Origin: Candidatus Desulfofervidaceae bacterium
GTDB taxonomy: Bacteria > Desulfobacterota > Desulfofervidia > Desulfofervidales > Desulfofervidaceae
Direction of reading: 5' to 3'
NCBI GenBank assembly: GCA_027064585.1
Contig: JAMOPI010000028.1
Location: 1-64,000, forward strand
Length of the DNA stretch: 64,000 bases
Shown: positions 38,642 through 46,695 of the stretch, in pieces
Numbering within the stretch: position 1 is the first letter of the stretch
How the letters are laid out: every line of letters starts with the position of its first letter
Notes under the pieces: model-generated
What the model saw: only the letters and a program-made list of their open reading frames with translations
The model's database searches: none
Told to the model about the DNA's origin: nothing
Position numbers and translations under genes: made by a program

Positions 38642-39724
38642 ATGGAATTAAAGGCAACGCCACTTTTTGAAAGACACAAGGCCTTAAAGGCCAAGCTGGC
38701 CCCCTTTGCTGGCTGGTTGATGCCTATTCAATATACAAGCATCCTTGAGGAGCATCATTGGACAAGAACCCATTGCTCCCTCTTTGATACCTGCCACATG
38801 GGGGAGATTTTGATTTATGGCCGTCCAGAAGAAAGTGGTTTGGATAGGCTAGTGAGTATGAACCTAAAACAGATGCCAGTAGGTAAGTGTTCCTATGGCT
38901 TTATGCTCAATGAAGACGGCGGCATTATGGATGATTTGATTGTTTACAAGCTGGCCGAAGACAAGTGGATGCTGGTGGTAAACGCTGGGCCCTTAGCCAA
39001 AGATGAGGCCCACTTAAAGACCCATATCAAGACAAAGGTAGAAAATATCTCTGACACCACGGCCAAGCTTGATTTGCAAGGCCCTCTTTCTAGAGAAATT
39101 TTAAAGCAATGGGTAGGGGAAGAAATTGGACGGCTTAAGTATTATCACTTTGCCTTTTTTTCTCTCTTAGGAGAGGAAGTCTTAATCAGCCGCACAGGTT
39201 ATACCGGTGAGCTTGGCTTTGAGTTTTATATAAAGGCCGAAAAGGCAAAAGCGTTGTGGGATTTATTCCTGTCGGATGGGCGGGTAAGGCCTGCAGGGCT
39301 TGGGGCAAGGGATACCTTAAGACTTGAGATGGGCTATCCCCTTTATGGCCAAGATATTACCGAGGAAACTACGCCTTTAGAGGCAGGATTAGGGCGATTT
39401 GTAGATTTTGAGAAGGACTTTATCGGCAGGAAAGTGCTTTTAAGACAGAGAGAAGAAGGTATAAAAAGAAAATTGGTTGGCTTTGTTACCAATTCCCGCC
39501 GTGCGCCAAGACATGGTTATAAGATCTATGTAGAAGGGAAGGAAGTAGGCTTTGTCACCAGCGGCACCTTTTCTCCTAGTCTTTCTTGCGGGATTGGCAT
39601 GGGTTATGTGGAGATAGAGTATGCAAAGACAGATCAGGCTCTGCTTATTCGCCAGGACAGAATAGAAATAGAGGCCAGGATCAGGAAAAGGCCGTTTTAT
39701 AAAGGAGGGTCTTTGCAAACATAA
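38642..39724 (+). CDS. gcvT: Glycine cleavage system T protein (aminomethyltransferase)
   Basis: A 360-residue THF-dependent T protein that releases ammonia and passes the one-carbon unit from lipoylated H protein to tetrahydrofolate (or the reverse in glycine synthesis). Motifs: FAGWLMPIQYTSILEEH, DTCHMGEILIYG, GKCSYGFMLNEDGGIMDDLIVYKL (folate/Asp site), SRTGYTGELGFEF and LGARDTLRLEMGYPLYGQDI. Preceded by GGGAGGAG and in line with glyQS. The operon then hosts a toxin/antitoxin-like pair before gcvH. Confidence 0.96.
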   Translation: MELKATPLFERHKALKAKLAPFAGWLMPIQYTSILEEHHWTRTHCSLFDTCHMGEILIYGRPEESGLDRLVSMNLKQMPVGKCSYGFMLNEDGGIMDDLIVYKLAEDKWMLVVNAGPLAKDEAHLKTHIKTKVENISDTTAKLDLQGPLSREILKQWVGEEIGRLKYYHFAFFSLLGEEVLISRTGYTGELGFEFYIKAEKAKALWDLFLSDGRVRPAGLGARDTLRLEMGYPLYGQDITEETTPLEAGLGRFVDFEKDFIGRKVLLRQREEGIKRKLVGFVTNSRRAPRHGYKIYVEGKEVGFVTSGTFSPSLSCGIGMGYVEIEYAKTDQALLIRQDRIEIEARIRKRPFYKGGSLQT

Positions 39725-39741
39725 AAAAATAGATTAAAGCA

Positions 39742-40056
39742 ATGAAAATTTTGTATGATTTTCTTGATAGAAAAATACGCTTTACTGACGAAAGATGGCA
39801 ACATATTGAAGATACGCATCCTGAAATGCGAGATCAATTTGAGAAAATTAAAGAGACATTGTCAACTCCAGACATAGTTATACAATCCAAAACTGACCTG
39901 CAAGTTGAGTTATTTTTTAAAAAATACCTCAACACTCCAGTGAGTGAAAAATTTTTATGTGTAGTGGTGAAGTTTTTATCAAACGATGCTTTTATTATCA
40001 CGGCTTATTTTACAGATACTATCAAAAAAGGAGATATTTTATGGCAAAAGAGGTAA
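39742..40056 (+). CDS. Putative BECR-fold RNase toxin-like protein (PBECR/DUF4258-like)
   Basis: A 104-residue protein resembling the phage-type Barnase-EndoU-ColicinE5/D-RelE-like (BECR) nucleases. It shows RFTDERWQHIEDTHPEM (His21 and His26), a LSTPDIVIQS turn, and KFLCVVVKF-x-AFIITAYFTDTIKKG at the C-terminus, where a conserved T/Y pattern is expected. It is followed, with a 16-base overlap, by a DUF2283 gene, the usual antitoxin-like partner in such pairs. It sits inside the gcv operon, 17 bases after gcvT. Nuclease activity is inferred from family resemblance, not shown. Confidence 0.6.
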   Translation: MKILYDFLDRKIRFTDERWQHIEDTHPEMRDQFEKIKETLSTPDIVIQSKTDLQVELFFKKYLNTPVSEKFLCVVVKFLSNDAFIITAYFTDTIKKGDILWQKR

Positions 40057-40253
40057 TTATTTGGTATGACCAAGAAGGAGATTATTTAGAAGTTCTTTTT
40101 GAGAAAAAAGAAGGATATTTTCGTGAAACTGCAAACGATGCAATAATGGAGAAGGTAGATAAAGAGGGTAATGTTATAGGCTTTTCAATTTTAAAAGTGA
40201 GTGCCTTAAAAGATCGTAAGGCATTTTCTCTAATTCTAAAAAAGGCTGCTTAA
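40041..40253 (+). CDS. DUF2283 protein (antitoxin-like partner)
   Basis: A 70-residue protein with the DUF2283 pattern: VIIWYDQEGDYLEVLFEKKEG followed by ETANDAIMEKVDKEGNVIGFSILKVSAL. The family is found next to small BECR/RelE-like genes and is thought to act as their antitoxin. The true start is ATG 40041, with AAAGGAG (40028-40034) upstream; it overlaps the preceding gene by 16 bases, implying coupled translation. gcvH follows 28 bases later. Confidence 0.8.
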   Translation: MAKEVIIWYDQEGDYLEVLFEKKEGYFRETANDAIMEKVDKEGNVIGFSILKVSALKDRKAFSLILKKAA

Positions 40254-40281
40254 ATGAGCATACCAGTTAAGGAGGACGCAC

Positions 40282-40668
40282 ATGAACATTCCCACATCCC
40301 TTCTTTACACCAAAGAGCATGAGTGGATAAAACTCGTAGGAAATCAGGGAATGATCGGGATTACCGATTATGCCCAGGCCGCCTTAGGCGATGTTACCTT
40401 TGTAGAGCTGCCTAAGGTAGGAGATGAGCTTAGGCAGTTTGAAACCTTTGCCACCATTGAATCGGTCAAGGCCGTTTCTGATGTCTATGCCCCCATGTCG
40501 GGCAAGGTAGTTAAGGTAAACGAGCGGCTTGAGACCAACCCAGAACTTATTAATCAATCCCCTTATGAAGAGGGCTGGCTAGCCGTAATAGAGATTGCGG
40601 ACGAAAGCGAGAAGGATAATCTGATGACGGCGGAGGAGTATAGAAAATATCTGGAGGAAGAGGCATGA
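40282..40668 (+). CDS. gcvH: Glycine cleavage system H protein
   Basis: A 128-residue lipoyl carrier. Lipoylation lysine K63 sits in the motif ATIESVKAVSDVYAP; the surrounding barrel (DEWIKL-like HEWIKLVGNQGMIGITDYAQAALGDVTFVELP) is standard. It shuttles the aminomethyl group between P and T proteins and is recharged by lipoamide dehydrogenase. Four-base overlap (ATGA) with gcvPA. Confidence 0.97.
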   Translation: MNIPTSLLYTKEHEWIKLVGNQGMIGITDYAQAALGDVTFVELPKVGDELRQFETFATIESVKAVSDVYAPMSGKVVKVNERLETNPELINQSPYEEGWLAVIEIADESEKDNLMTAEEYRKYLEEEA

Positions 40669-41993
40669 GTTATGTGCCTCATACACAAGAAGAACGGGAA
40701 GAGATGCTTAGGGCCATTGGCGTCTCTTCTATAGAGGAACTCTTTGCCGACATTGGTGAGGAACTAAGACCAAAATCCTTTAACCTGCCTGAAGGACGGT
40801 CTGAATATGAGGTAAAAAGGCACTTAGAAGAGCTGGCTGAGAAAAACAATACCAATCTTACAAGCTTTTTAGGGGCAGGAGTTTATGACCATTACATCCC
40901 TGCAGCCGTAGATGCCCTGGCCGGGAGAAGCGAGTTTTATACGGCCTACACCCCCTATCAACCTGAATGCTCCCAAGGCATCTTGCAGGTGATGTATGAA
41001 TTCCAAACGGCCATTTGCCTTTTGACCGGGATGGATGTGGCCAATGCTTCTCTTTATGATGGCGGTACGGCCCTGTGTGAGGCCGTGATGATGGCCTTAA
41101 GGATCACCGGCCGCAAAAGAATCATCATTGAAGGGGGGGTAAACCCCATTTACCAAAGGATGTTCTTTACCTATGCGGCCAATCTCCCCATTGAAATAAA
41201 TTGTCTTTCTCCCAATCTTCTTCAGGCAGAGCGAGAGGCAATTTTAAATCACCTGGACAAAGATACGGCGGCTATTATCCTTCAAAATCCCAATTTTTTT
41301 GGTACTGTTGATGATCATACCGACATCGTGACCGCTGCCCATAAAGCTGGGGCCTTAGTGATTCAAGTCTTCTATCCCGTTGCCCTTGGACTTTTAAAGA
41401 CACCAGCAGATATGGGAGTAGACATTGCTGTCGGTGAGGGGCAGTGCCTTGGTCTTCCCCTTTCCTTTGGCGGGCCTTATCTGGGCCTTATGGCCTGTAA
41501 AAAGGAATTTATGCGCAGGATGCCAGGCAGAGTGGTTGGAGCCACGGTGGACAAAGAAGGCAAAAGAGGCTTTGTCCTTACCCTTCAGACCAGGGAGCAG
41601 CATATAAGACGGCAGAGGGCTACCTCAAACATCTGCACAAACGCTGCCCTTTGTGCCTTAAGGGCAGTAATATTTCTGTCCCTTTTGGGTAAGGAAGGGA
41701 TTAAGGAACTAGCAGCGCTTAATTACCACAAGAGTGAGTTTGCCAAAGAGGCATTAAGAGAAATGGCTGGGGTTGAGGTTCTTAATGCGCCTACATTTAA
41801 TGAGTTTGTCATAAGACTTAAAAAGGACGCAGAAACCGTAACCAAAGCTATGCTTAAACAGGGCATTGTGCCTGGGTTGCCCTTGGGTAAATTTTATAAG
41901 GACATGCAAAATTGCCTCTTGGTAACCGTCACCGAAAAACGCACAAAAGAAGACATCTTAAAACTGGCAGAGGGGCTAAAAAGATGCGCTTAA
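40665..41993 (+). CDS. gcvPA: Glycine dehydrogenase (decarboxylating) subunit 1
   Basis: A 442-residue alpha-type half of the split P protein. Motifs: SFLGAGVYDHYIPAAVDAL, YTAYTPYQPECSQGILQVMYEFQTAICLLTGMDVANASLYDGGTAL, and QTREQHIRRQRATSNICTNAAL near the C-terminus. This subunit lacks the PLP lysine, which is in gcvPB. Split P proteins are usual in thermophiles and many anaerobes. Overlaps gcvPB by 10 bases. Confidence 0.96.
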   Translation: MSYVPHTQEEREEMLRAIGVSSIEELFADIGEELRPKSFNLPEGRSEYEVKRHLEELAEKNNTNLTSFLGAGVYDHYIPAAVDALAGRSEFYTAYTPYQPECSQGILQVMYEFQTAICLLTGMDVANASLYDGGTALCEAVMMALRITGRKRIIIEGGVNPIYQRMFFTYAANLPIEINCLSPNLLQAEREAILNHLDKDTAAIILQNPNFFGTVDDHTDIVTAAHKAGALVIQVFYPVALGLLKTPADMGVDIAVGEGQCLGLPLSFGGPYLGLMACKKEFMRRMPGRVVGATVDKEGKRGFVLTLQTREQHIRRQRATSNICTNAALCALRAVIFLSLLGKEGIKELAALNYHKSEFAKEALREMAGVEVLNAPTFNEFVIRLKKDAETVTKAMLKQGIVPGLPLGKFYKDMQNCLLVTVTEKRTKEDILKLAEGLKRCA

Positions 41994-43423
41994 TCTTTGA
42001 AAAGAGCGTTAAGGGAAGAAGAGGGGTAAAACTTCCCAAACTGGATGTGCCAAAGGCCAAGGAAATATCAGAGGTCTATCAAAGAAAAGAAGATGCAGCC
42101 TTACCAGAGGTATCTGAGCTGGAGGTGATAAGGCACTTTACCCGGCTTTCGCAGCTCAATTTCTCTGTAGACACCCACTTTTATCCCCTTGGTTCCTGCA
42201 CGATGAAGTATAACCCCAAGTTCTGTGAGGAGATTACCAGTTTTAAGGGCTTTAAAGAACTGCATCCCCTTCTTGCCCAGCTGGACGAAGACCTGGTGCA
42301 AGGGGCGTTAGAAATTATCTATGAAACAGAAAGGCTTTTATGTGAAATTACAGGCATGGATGCCTTTACCTTAGAACCCTTAGCCGGGGCCCACGGGGAG
42401 CTAACCGGTCTTTTGCTTATTACGGCCTTTCATAAACACAAAGGCCAGCCCAAAAAGTATGTTATCGTGCCTGATTCTTCCCATGGCACCAATCCGGCCT
42501 CAGCCGCCATGTGTGGTTATGAGGTCGTTGTCATCCCAACCGATGAAAATGGGTGCATGGACATAAAGGTTTATAAGGAAAGGTTAAGCGATGAGGTGGC
42601 TGCCGTCATGCTTACCTGTCCCAATACTTTAGGGCTTTTTAATCCTAAGATAAAGGAGATTTCCGAACTGGCCCACAGGGCCGGGGCCCTTATGTATTAT
42701 GACGGGGCAAATCTAAATGCCATCATGGGTAAGGTGCGGCCAGGAGATGTGGGTTTTGATGTCGTACACCTTAATTTGCATAAAACCTTTTCTACCCCTC
42801 ATGGTGGTGGCGGACCAGGTGCCGGGCCGGTGGGAGTGAAAGAAGACCTGGTTAACTTTTTACCTGTACCTAGGGTGGTGAAGGAAGGAGATAAGTTTAA
42901 GTTAAAACATGACCTGCCAAACACCATTGGTTATATCGCCCCCTTTTACGGCAACTTTGGTGTAGTTTTAAAGGCTTATGCCTACATTTTGCTTTTAGGT
43001 AAGGAAGGGCTTACCGAGGTAAGCGAGCATGCCGTCTTAAACGCCAATTACATACGTGTAAGGCTTAAGGATTATTATCATCTGCCTTATGATCGTATGT
43101 GCATGCATGAATGCGTCTTTTCAGCCATCAAACAGACGAGGAAGGGCGTGCATGCATTAGACATCGCCAAGGCCTTAATTGATAGGGGCTTTCATCCACC
43201 GACTATGTATTTTCCCACCATTGTGAAAGAGGCCTTAATGATTGAGCCAACGGAAACCGAAGCAAAAGAAACCTTAGATAAATTCATTGAAGCCATGATT
43301 GAAATTGCCAAATTGGCCGAAGAAAACCCCCAAGTCCTAAAAGATGCTCCGGTCACCACGCCGGTAAAACGACTGGACGAAGTCAAGGCAGCTAGGGAGC
43401 CTGATTTAAGGTGGGTTAAGTAA
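41984..43423 (+). CDS. gcvPB: Glycine dehydrogenase (decarboxylating) subunit 2
   Basis: A 479-residue PLP subunit. The PLP lysine lies in HLNLHKTFSTPHGGGGPGAGPVGV; other marks are YPLGSCTMKYNPK, EPLAGAHGELTGLL, SSHGTNPASAAMCGY and YDGANLNAIMGKVRPGDVGFDV. The start is ATG 41984 (MRLIFEKSVKGRRG). It decarboxylates glycine to the H protein-bound aminomethyl group, or runs in reverse in autotrophs. No terminator is evident after the TAA. Confidence 0.96.
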   Translation: MRLIFEKSVKGRRGVKLPKLDVPKAKEISEVYQRKEDAALPEVSELEVIRHFTRLSQLNFSVDTHFYPLGSCTMKYNPKFCEEITSFKGFKELHPLLAQLDEDLVQGALEIIYETERLLCEITGMDAFTLEPLAGAHGELTGLLLITAFHKHKGQPKKYVIVPDSSHGTNPASAAMCGYEVVVIPTDENGCMDIKVYKERLSDEVAAVMLTCPNTLGLFNPKIKEISELAHRAGALMYYDGANLNAIMGKVRPGDVGFDVVHLNLHKTFSTPHGGGGPGAGPVGVKEDLVNFLPVPRVVKEGDKFKLKHDLPNTIGYIAPFYGNFGVVLKAYAYILLLGKEGLTEVSEHAVLNANYIRVRLKDYYHLPYDRMCMHECVFSAIKQTRKGVHALDIAKALIDRGFHPPTMYFPTIVKEALMIEPTETEAKETLDKFIEAMIEIAKLAEENPQVLKDAPVTTPVKRLDEVKAAREPDLRWVK

Positions 43424-43465
43424 GGTTTTACTGACTATGACTAAATTTTCGGTCTAGGCATTTCC

Positions 43466-43521
43466 TCTGACTACCAGATGTATTAAAATGTGGTTAAATT
43501 ACCATACAACTGGTAGTCAGA
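43466..43521. repeat. 12-base inverted repeat, possible palindromic element
   Basis: TCTGACTACCAG (43466-43477) and CTGGTAGTCAGA (43510-43521) are perfect complements around a 32-base centre containing TGGT-TAAATT-ACCA, a second small palindrome. Stable hairpin in either strand; may be a terminator for the gcv operon without a T tract or a mobile palindrome. Confidence 0.6.
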
Positions 43522-43718
43522 AGAGTTCAACCCTGCACTAGGCGAACTACTACTCCCTATCCCTCTCATGAGGGACGCAGGAGATACTTTATAGATAAAT
43601 GCTACAAGTTTGCATTTAATAGGATTACAGAGCTTGATAAACAGATGTCTGTCCTGCCCCTACCCAGAATCCTTTGTATACTAAGTTTTTTAAATTAAGG
43701 TATCAAAGTTGGATACTT

Positions 43719-43732
43719 CGTAGGTGCACTTC
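43719..43732. repeat. Direct repeat flanking the AAA ATPase (left copy)
   Basis: CGTAGGTGCACTTC; a copy with one difference (CGTAAGTGCACTTC) lies at 45001-45014, at the stop codon of the ATPase gene. The pair brackets about 1.3 kb and may be an insertion footprint. Confidence 0.45.
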
Positions 43733-43751
43733 ATAAGTGCAAAAAACTCCA

Positions 43752-43779
43752 TTGACAAATTTAAAAAAAAGGCTATTTT
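43752..43779 (+). promoter_or_regulatory. Promoter of the AAA ATPase gene
   Basis: TTGACA (43752-43757) and TATTTT (43774-43779), 16-base spacer, upstream of a 10-base leader hairpin. Confidence 0.55.
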
Positions 43780-43790
43780 AGAGAAAAGGC

Positions 43791-43817
43791 TCACCAAAAT
43801 GATGCCTATTTTGGTGA
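43791..43817 (+). promoter_or_regulatory. Leader inverted repeat upstream of the AAA ATPase
   Basis: TCACCAAAAT (43791-43800) and ATTTTGGTGA (43808-43817) with a seven-base loop; lies 39 bases before the start codon, in the transcribed leader. Could be an operator or an mRNA structure limiting expression. Confidence 0.5.
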
Positions 43818-43856
43818 ACTCATTCACTAAAACAGGTAATTTTAGGTGGATATGGA

Positions 43857-45005
43857 ATGATCGTAGAAAGAACAATTTTTAAAAGAGTAGAGCAGTATCT
43901 TTTTAAGGGTAAGATAATTGCTATTTATGGAGCAAGACAGGTAGGGAAGACAACTCTTGTAAAAGAACTCATTAAAAATTTTCCTGAGGATGCTATTTAT
44001 TTAAATTGTGATGAGCCGGATGTTAGAGCTCTTTTAAGTAATAAAACTTCCACCGAGTTAAAGTTTATTTTAGGGAATAAAAAACTTGTGGTAATAGACG
44101 AGGCCCAAAGGGTAAAAGACATAGGCCTTACTTTAAAATTGATGGTAGACAACTTTCCAGAAAAGCAAATAGTAGTAACAGGCTCGTCCTCTTTTGACCT
44201 GACTGGCGAGATAGAGGAGCCTCTTACAGGAAGGAAAATAGACTTTATTCTTTTCCCTTTTTCTCTGGAAGAAATTTCCCAGATTCATTCCCCTTTAGAA
44301 ATAAAAAGACTTCTTCCGAGGTTTTTAGTTTTTGGAATGTATCCTGAAGTGGTGTTAAAACCTGAGCTTTCTCGGGAAATTTTAAGGTCAATTGCTTATA
44401 GCTATGCTTTTAAAGATATTTTTAAACTTTATCAAATAAGGAATCCAGAAGTTTTAGAAAAGCTTCTGCAGGCTCTTTCACTTCAGCTTGGAAACGAAGT
44501 TTCTTATAATGAGCTTGCAGGTTTAACCGGAGTTGATAAAAACACTGTTGCCAATTACTTACGCATACTTGAACAGGCTTTTATTATTTTTAAACTACCT
44601 CCTTTCAGCAGAAATCTCAGGAATGAGCTAAAAAAATTGAGAAAGGTGTTTTTTTACGATGTAGGGGTGAGAAATGCTTACATAAACACCTTTAATCCTA
44701 TTGAGCTGAGAGATGATGTGGGAAAACTCTGGGAAAATTTTGTGATAACCGAAAGAATGAAAATTCTTTATAACCATGGAATCTATACAAATTTCTATTT
44801 CTGGAGAAGAGCTAGAAAGGAAATAGATTTAATTGAAGAAAGAGAAGGAAAGCTTTATGCTTATGAGATAAAGTGGAAAAAAAGAAGGGTTAGACCACCT
44901 GAAGTTTTTAAAAGGGCCTATTCCAATTCGGAGTTTTTTGTAATTACTCAGGAAAATTTTCTTAAATTTTTAGCGGGTAGCGCAGAAATTTTTCGCACTG
45001 CGTAA
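43857..45005 (+). CDS. AAA-family ATPase with DUF4143 domain
   Basis: A 382-residue ATPase of the AAA_14/DUF4143 type, common in accessory regions of anaerobes and archaea; function not established. Walker A is GARQVGKTTLV (about residues 25-35), Walker B is KLVVIDEAQRV with the DEAQ, then a sensor region IVVTGSSSFDL. A winged-helix segment (LAGLTGVDKNTVANYLRILEQAFII) precedes the C-terminal DUF4143 nuclease-like domain FYFWRRARKEIDLIEERE-x-KLYAYEIKW, which retains an E-x-D/E-x-K-like pattern. Flanked by near-identical direct repeats, with its own promoter and leader hairpin. Confidence 0.82.
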   Translation: MIVERTIFKRVEQYLFKGKIIAIYGARQVGKTTLVKELIKNFPEDAIYLNCDEPDVRALLSNKTSTELKFILGNKKLVVIDEAQRVKDIGLTLKLMVDNFPEKQIVVTGSSSFDLTGEIEEPLTGRKIDFILFPFSLEEISQIHSPLEIKRLLPRFLVFGMYPEVVLKPELSREILRSIAYSYAFKDIFKLYQIRNPEVLEKLLQALSLQLGNEVSYNELAGLTGVDKNTVANYLRILEQAFIIFKLPPFSRNLRNELKKLRKVFFYDVGVRNAYINTFNPIELRDDVGKLWENFVITERMKILYNHGIYTNFYFWRRARKEIDLIEEREGKLYAYEIKWKKRRVRPPEVFKRAYSNSEFFVITQENFLKFLAGSAEIFRTA

Positions 45006-45014
45006 GTGCACTTC
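45001..45014. repeat. Direct repeat flanking the AAA ATPase (right copy)
   Basis: CGTAAGTGCACTTC, one mismatch from the left copy at 43719-43732; overlaps the TAA of the ATPase gene. Confidence 0.45.
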
Positions 45015-45115
45015 GTATGGGCGAGCTGGTTTTTCAAAAGTTTTTTCACCCTTTGCTATCTCCTTTAAAGGTTTTAAAAGGTTCTTAGGAAGATGAAAAC
45101 AGCAGGAATTACAGT

Positions 45116-45304
45116 TTGCCCTCTTTTAGTAACCACAGTTTTCATATTTTCCTCCAGACTTCAGCCACAATACATTATGATAATCCTAAAGGGAATGTAA
45201 CCGAAGCAAAGAAAGTAATAGGTTATTGGATTGAAAGGTATAACCGTGAATATCTGCATTCGGCCTTGGGCTATTTAAAAGATTATTATCAGGAGGCTAC
45301 TTAA
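45116..45304 (+). pseudogene. Transposase C-terminal remnant (IS3/IS481-like)
   Basis: A 62-codon frame ending EAKKVIGYWIERYNREYLHSALGYL then DYYQEAT. The WIERYNREYLHSALGYL pattern is the C-terminal rve signature of IS3/IS481 transposases; the catalytic domain upstream is gone. It sits between the ATPase cassette and the frameshifted symporter gene and supports past insertion-sequence activity here. Confidence 0.65.
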
Positions 45305-45390
45305 TTGAGCTCTACCTTAAAATGGGCTAAAATATGCCCTCTAAAAAGGAGTAGAACATAACTTTGGGAAGTTAAAAAAGTGATTACACA

Positions 45391-46597
45391 TCAGCTTGTA
45401 TGATTATTGAAACAAAACCTATCCAGAATCTTTGCTCCGATAAAATCGCCCCAGACGTTAACGGCTGTCCTTAACATATCTAAGAATCTATCCACGGCCA
45501 GAATAAGACCAATGCCTTCTAGGGGCAGACCTACCGCATGTAGAACCATGGTCATTGTCACCAGCCCGGCGCTGGGTATACCAGCGGCGCCAATGGAGGC
45601 CAGAGTGGCTGTTAAAAAGATGATTATTTGCTGGGAAAGACTTAGGTCTATATGGTAAACATTAGCGATAAACATGGCCGCTGCGGCTTCATATAAAGCC
45701 GTGCCGTCCATGTTGATCGTCGCTCCTAAAGGAAGAACAAATCCGGCTACTTTTTTTGCTTATCTTTGCCTTTTCTTCTGCCACTTCAAGGGAAACAGGC
45801 AGGGTAGCTGAACTGGAGGCCGTAGAAAAGGCTACTAACAAAGCCTCCCTTACCTTAAGAAAATAAGAAGAGGGGTTAACCTTACCCATAAAATAGGCCA
45901 AAAGTCCTAAGTTAATCACCGCATGGATGCCTAAACCTATCACCACGGCCAGGACATATTCCCAAAGGGAAAGGAGGGGTTTTAATCCCTTTGTGGCCAC
46001 AAGATAAGAGACGATAGAAAACACACCCAAGGGAGTTAATTTTATCACCCACCTGGCCAGGGTAATCATGGCATCATTTAGGCCGTCAAAAAACAGATGT
46101 ATTTGCTTTCTCTTTTCGGTATTTACCCTTAAAACGCTTAGACCAAACAAGATGGCAAAGAAGATGATTTGTAAAACATGGCCTTCAGCCAGACTCTTTA
46201 TCGGATTGGCAGGGAAAATGCTGAGAATTAGGTCTGAAAATTTAAATTTGTGCTCAAAATTTACTGCTTCTTGGACAAAGGAATTTTGTCTGCCAGGGGT
46301 TAAAAGATTTACGATGACTAAACCGGTAAAGACAGAAATGCCTGTAGTTGTCAAATAATACAAAATCGTCTTTCCGCCTAAGTCTTTGATGTGCCTTAAA
46401 AAGCCTAGAGAGACAATACTTACAAATACCGAGGCAAAAATTAAAGGCACAATGATCATTTTTAAAAGCTTGATAAAGACATCGCCTATCCATTTCAACT
46501 CTAAAACAATGGGAGAGAGATAAATTCCGCTTAAGATGCCAGCAATTATGGCCAAAAGGGTGAGGTTTTCTATTGTAACCCTCTTTCTTAACTGCAT
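45391..46597 (-). pseudogene. Dicarboxylate/amino acid:cation (GltP-type) symporter, frameshifted
   Basis: A DAACS-family (GltP/GltPh-like) symporter gene interrupted by a single frameshift. The upstream part (46597 to about 45758) encodes the N-terminal helices and the first hairpin up to [24 protein letters not shown]; the second part (from about 45750) resumes [29 protein letters not shown], the HP2/NMDGT binding site, and runs to helix 8. Frame is lost in an A7 run (T7 on the plus strand, 45751-45757); six As would restore it. Together about 402 residues. Either a real pseudogene, transcriptional-slippage-corrected, or a homopolymer error. Binding residues are otherwise intact. No clear ribosome-binding site. 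Confidence 0.8.
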
Positions 46598-46617
46598 AAT
46601 TATATGCCGCTTCTGAT

Positions 46618-46646
46618 TTGCACAAACAAAATAAACATACTATATT
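46618..46646 (+). promoter_or_regulatory. Promoter of the lipoate operon
   Basis: TTGCAC (46618-46623), 17 bases, TATATT (46641-46646); upstream of AAGGAG and ATG 46696. Confidence 0.6.
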
Positions 46647-46695
46647 TCCCTCTGTTGTCAAATACAGCTTTATTTTAGAGACTAAGGAGAGCTCA

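Larger units (their letters stand above)
43424..43856. other. Non-coding accessory segment with hairpins
   Basis: Between gcvPB and the AAA ATPase no gene is supported, but structure is dense: a 12-base inverted repeat (43466-43521), CCCTC-TCAT-GAGGG (43561-43574), TGCACTT-CAT-AAGTGCA (43725-43741), a promoter (43752-43779) and a 10-base leader hairpin (43791-43817). The first two resemble subterminal hairpins of IS200/IS605-type or palindrome-associated elements, but no TnpA/TnpB remnant is recognisable. Confidence 0.45.

Noticed and set aside
43690-43875. A 61-codon minus-strand frame before the AAA ATPase
   Set aside because: It lies across the ATPase promoter and leader hairpin, has no ribosome-binding site and no domain.
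46254-46661. A 135-codon minus-strand frame over the symporter gene start
   Set aside because: It is an out-of-frame shadow of the GltP-type coding sequence, whose own frame gives clear family motifs.
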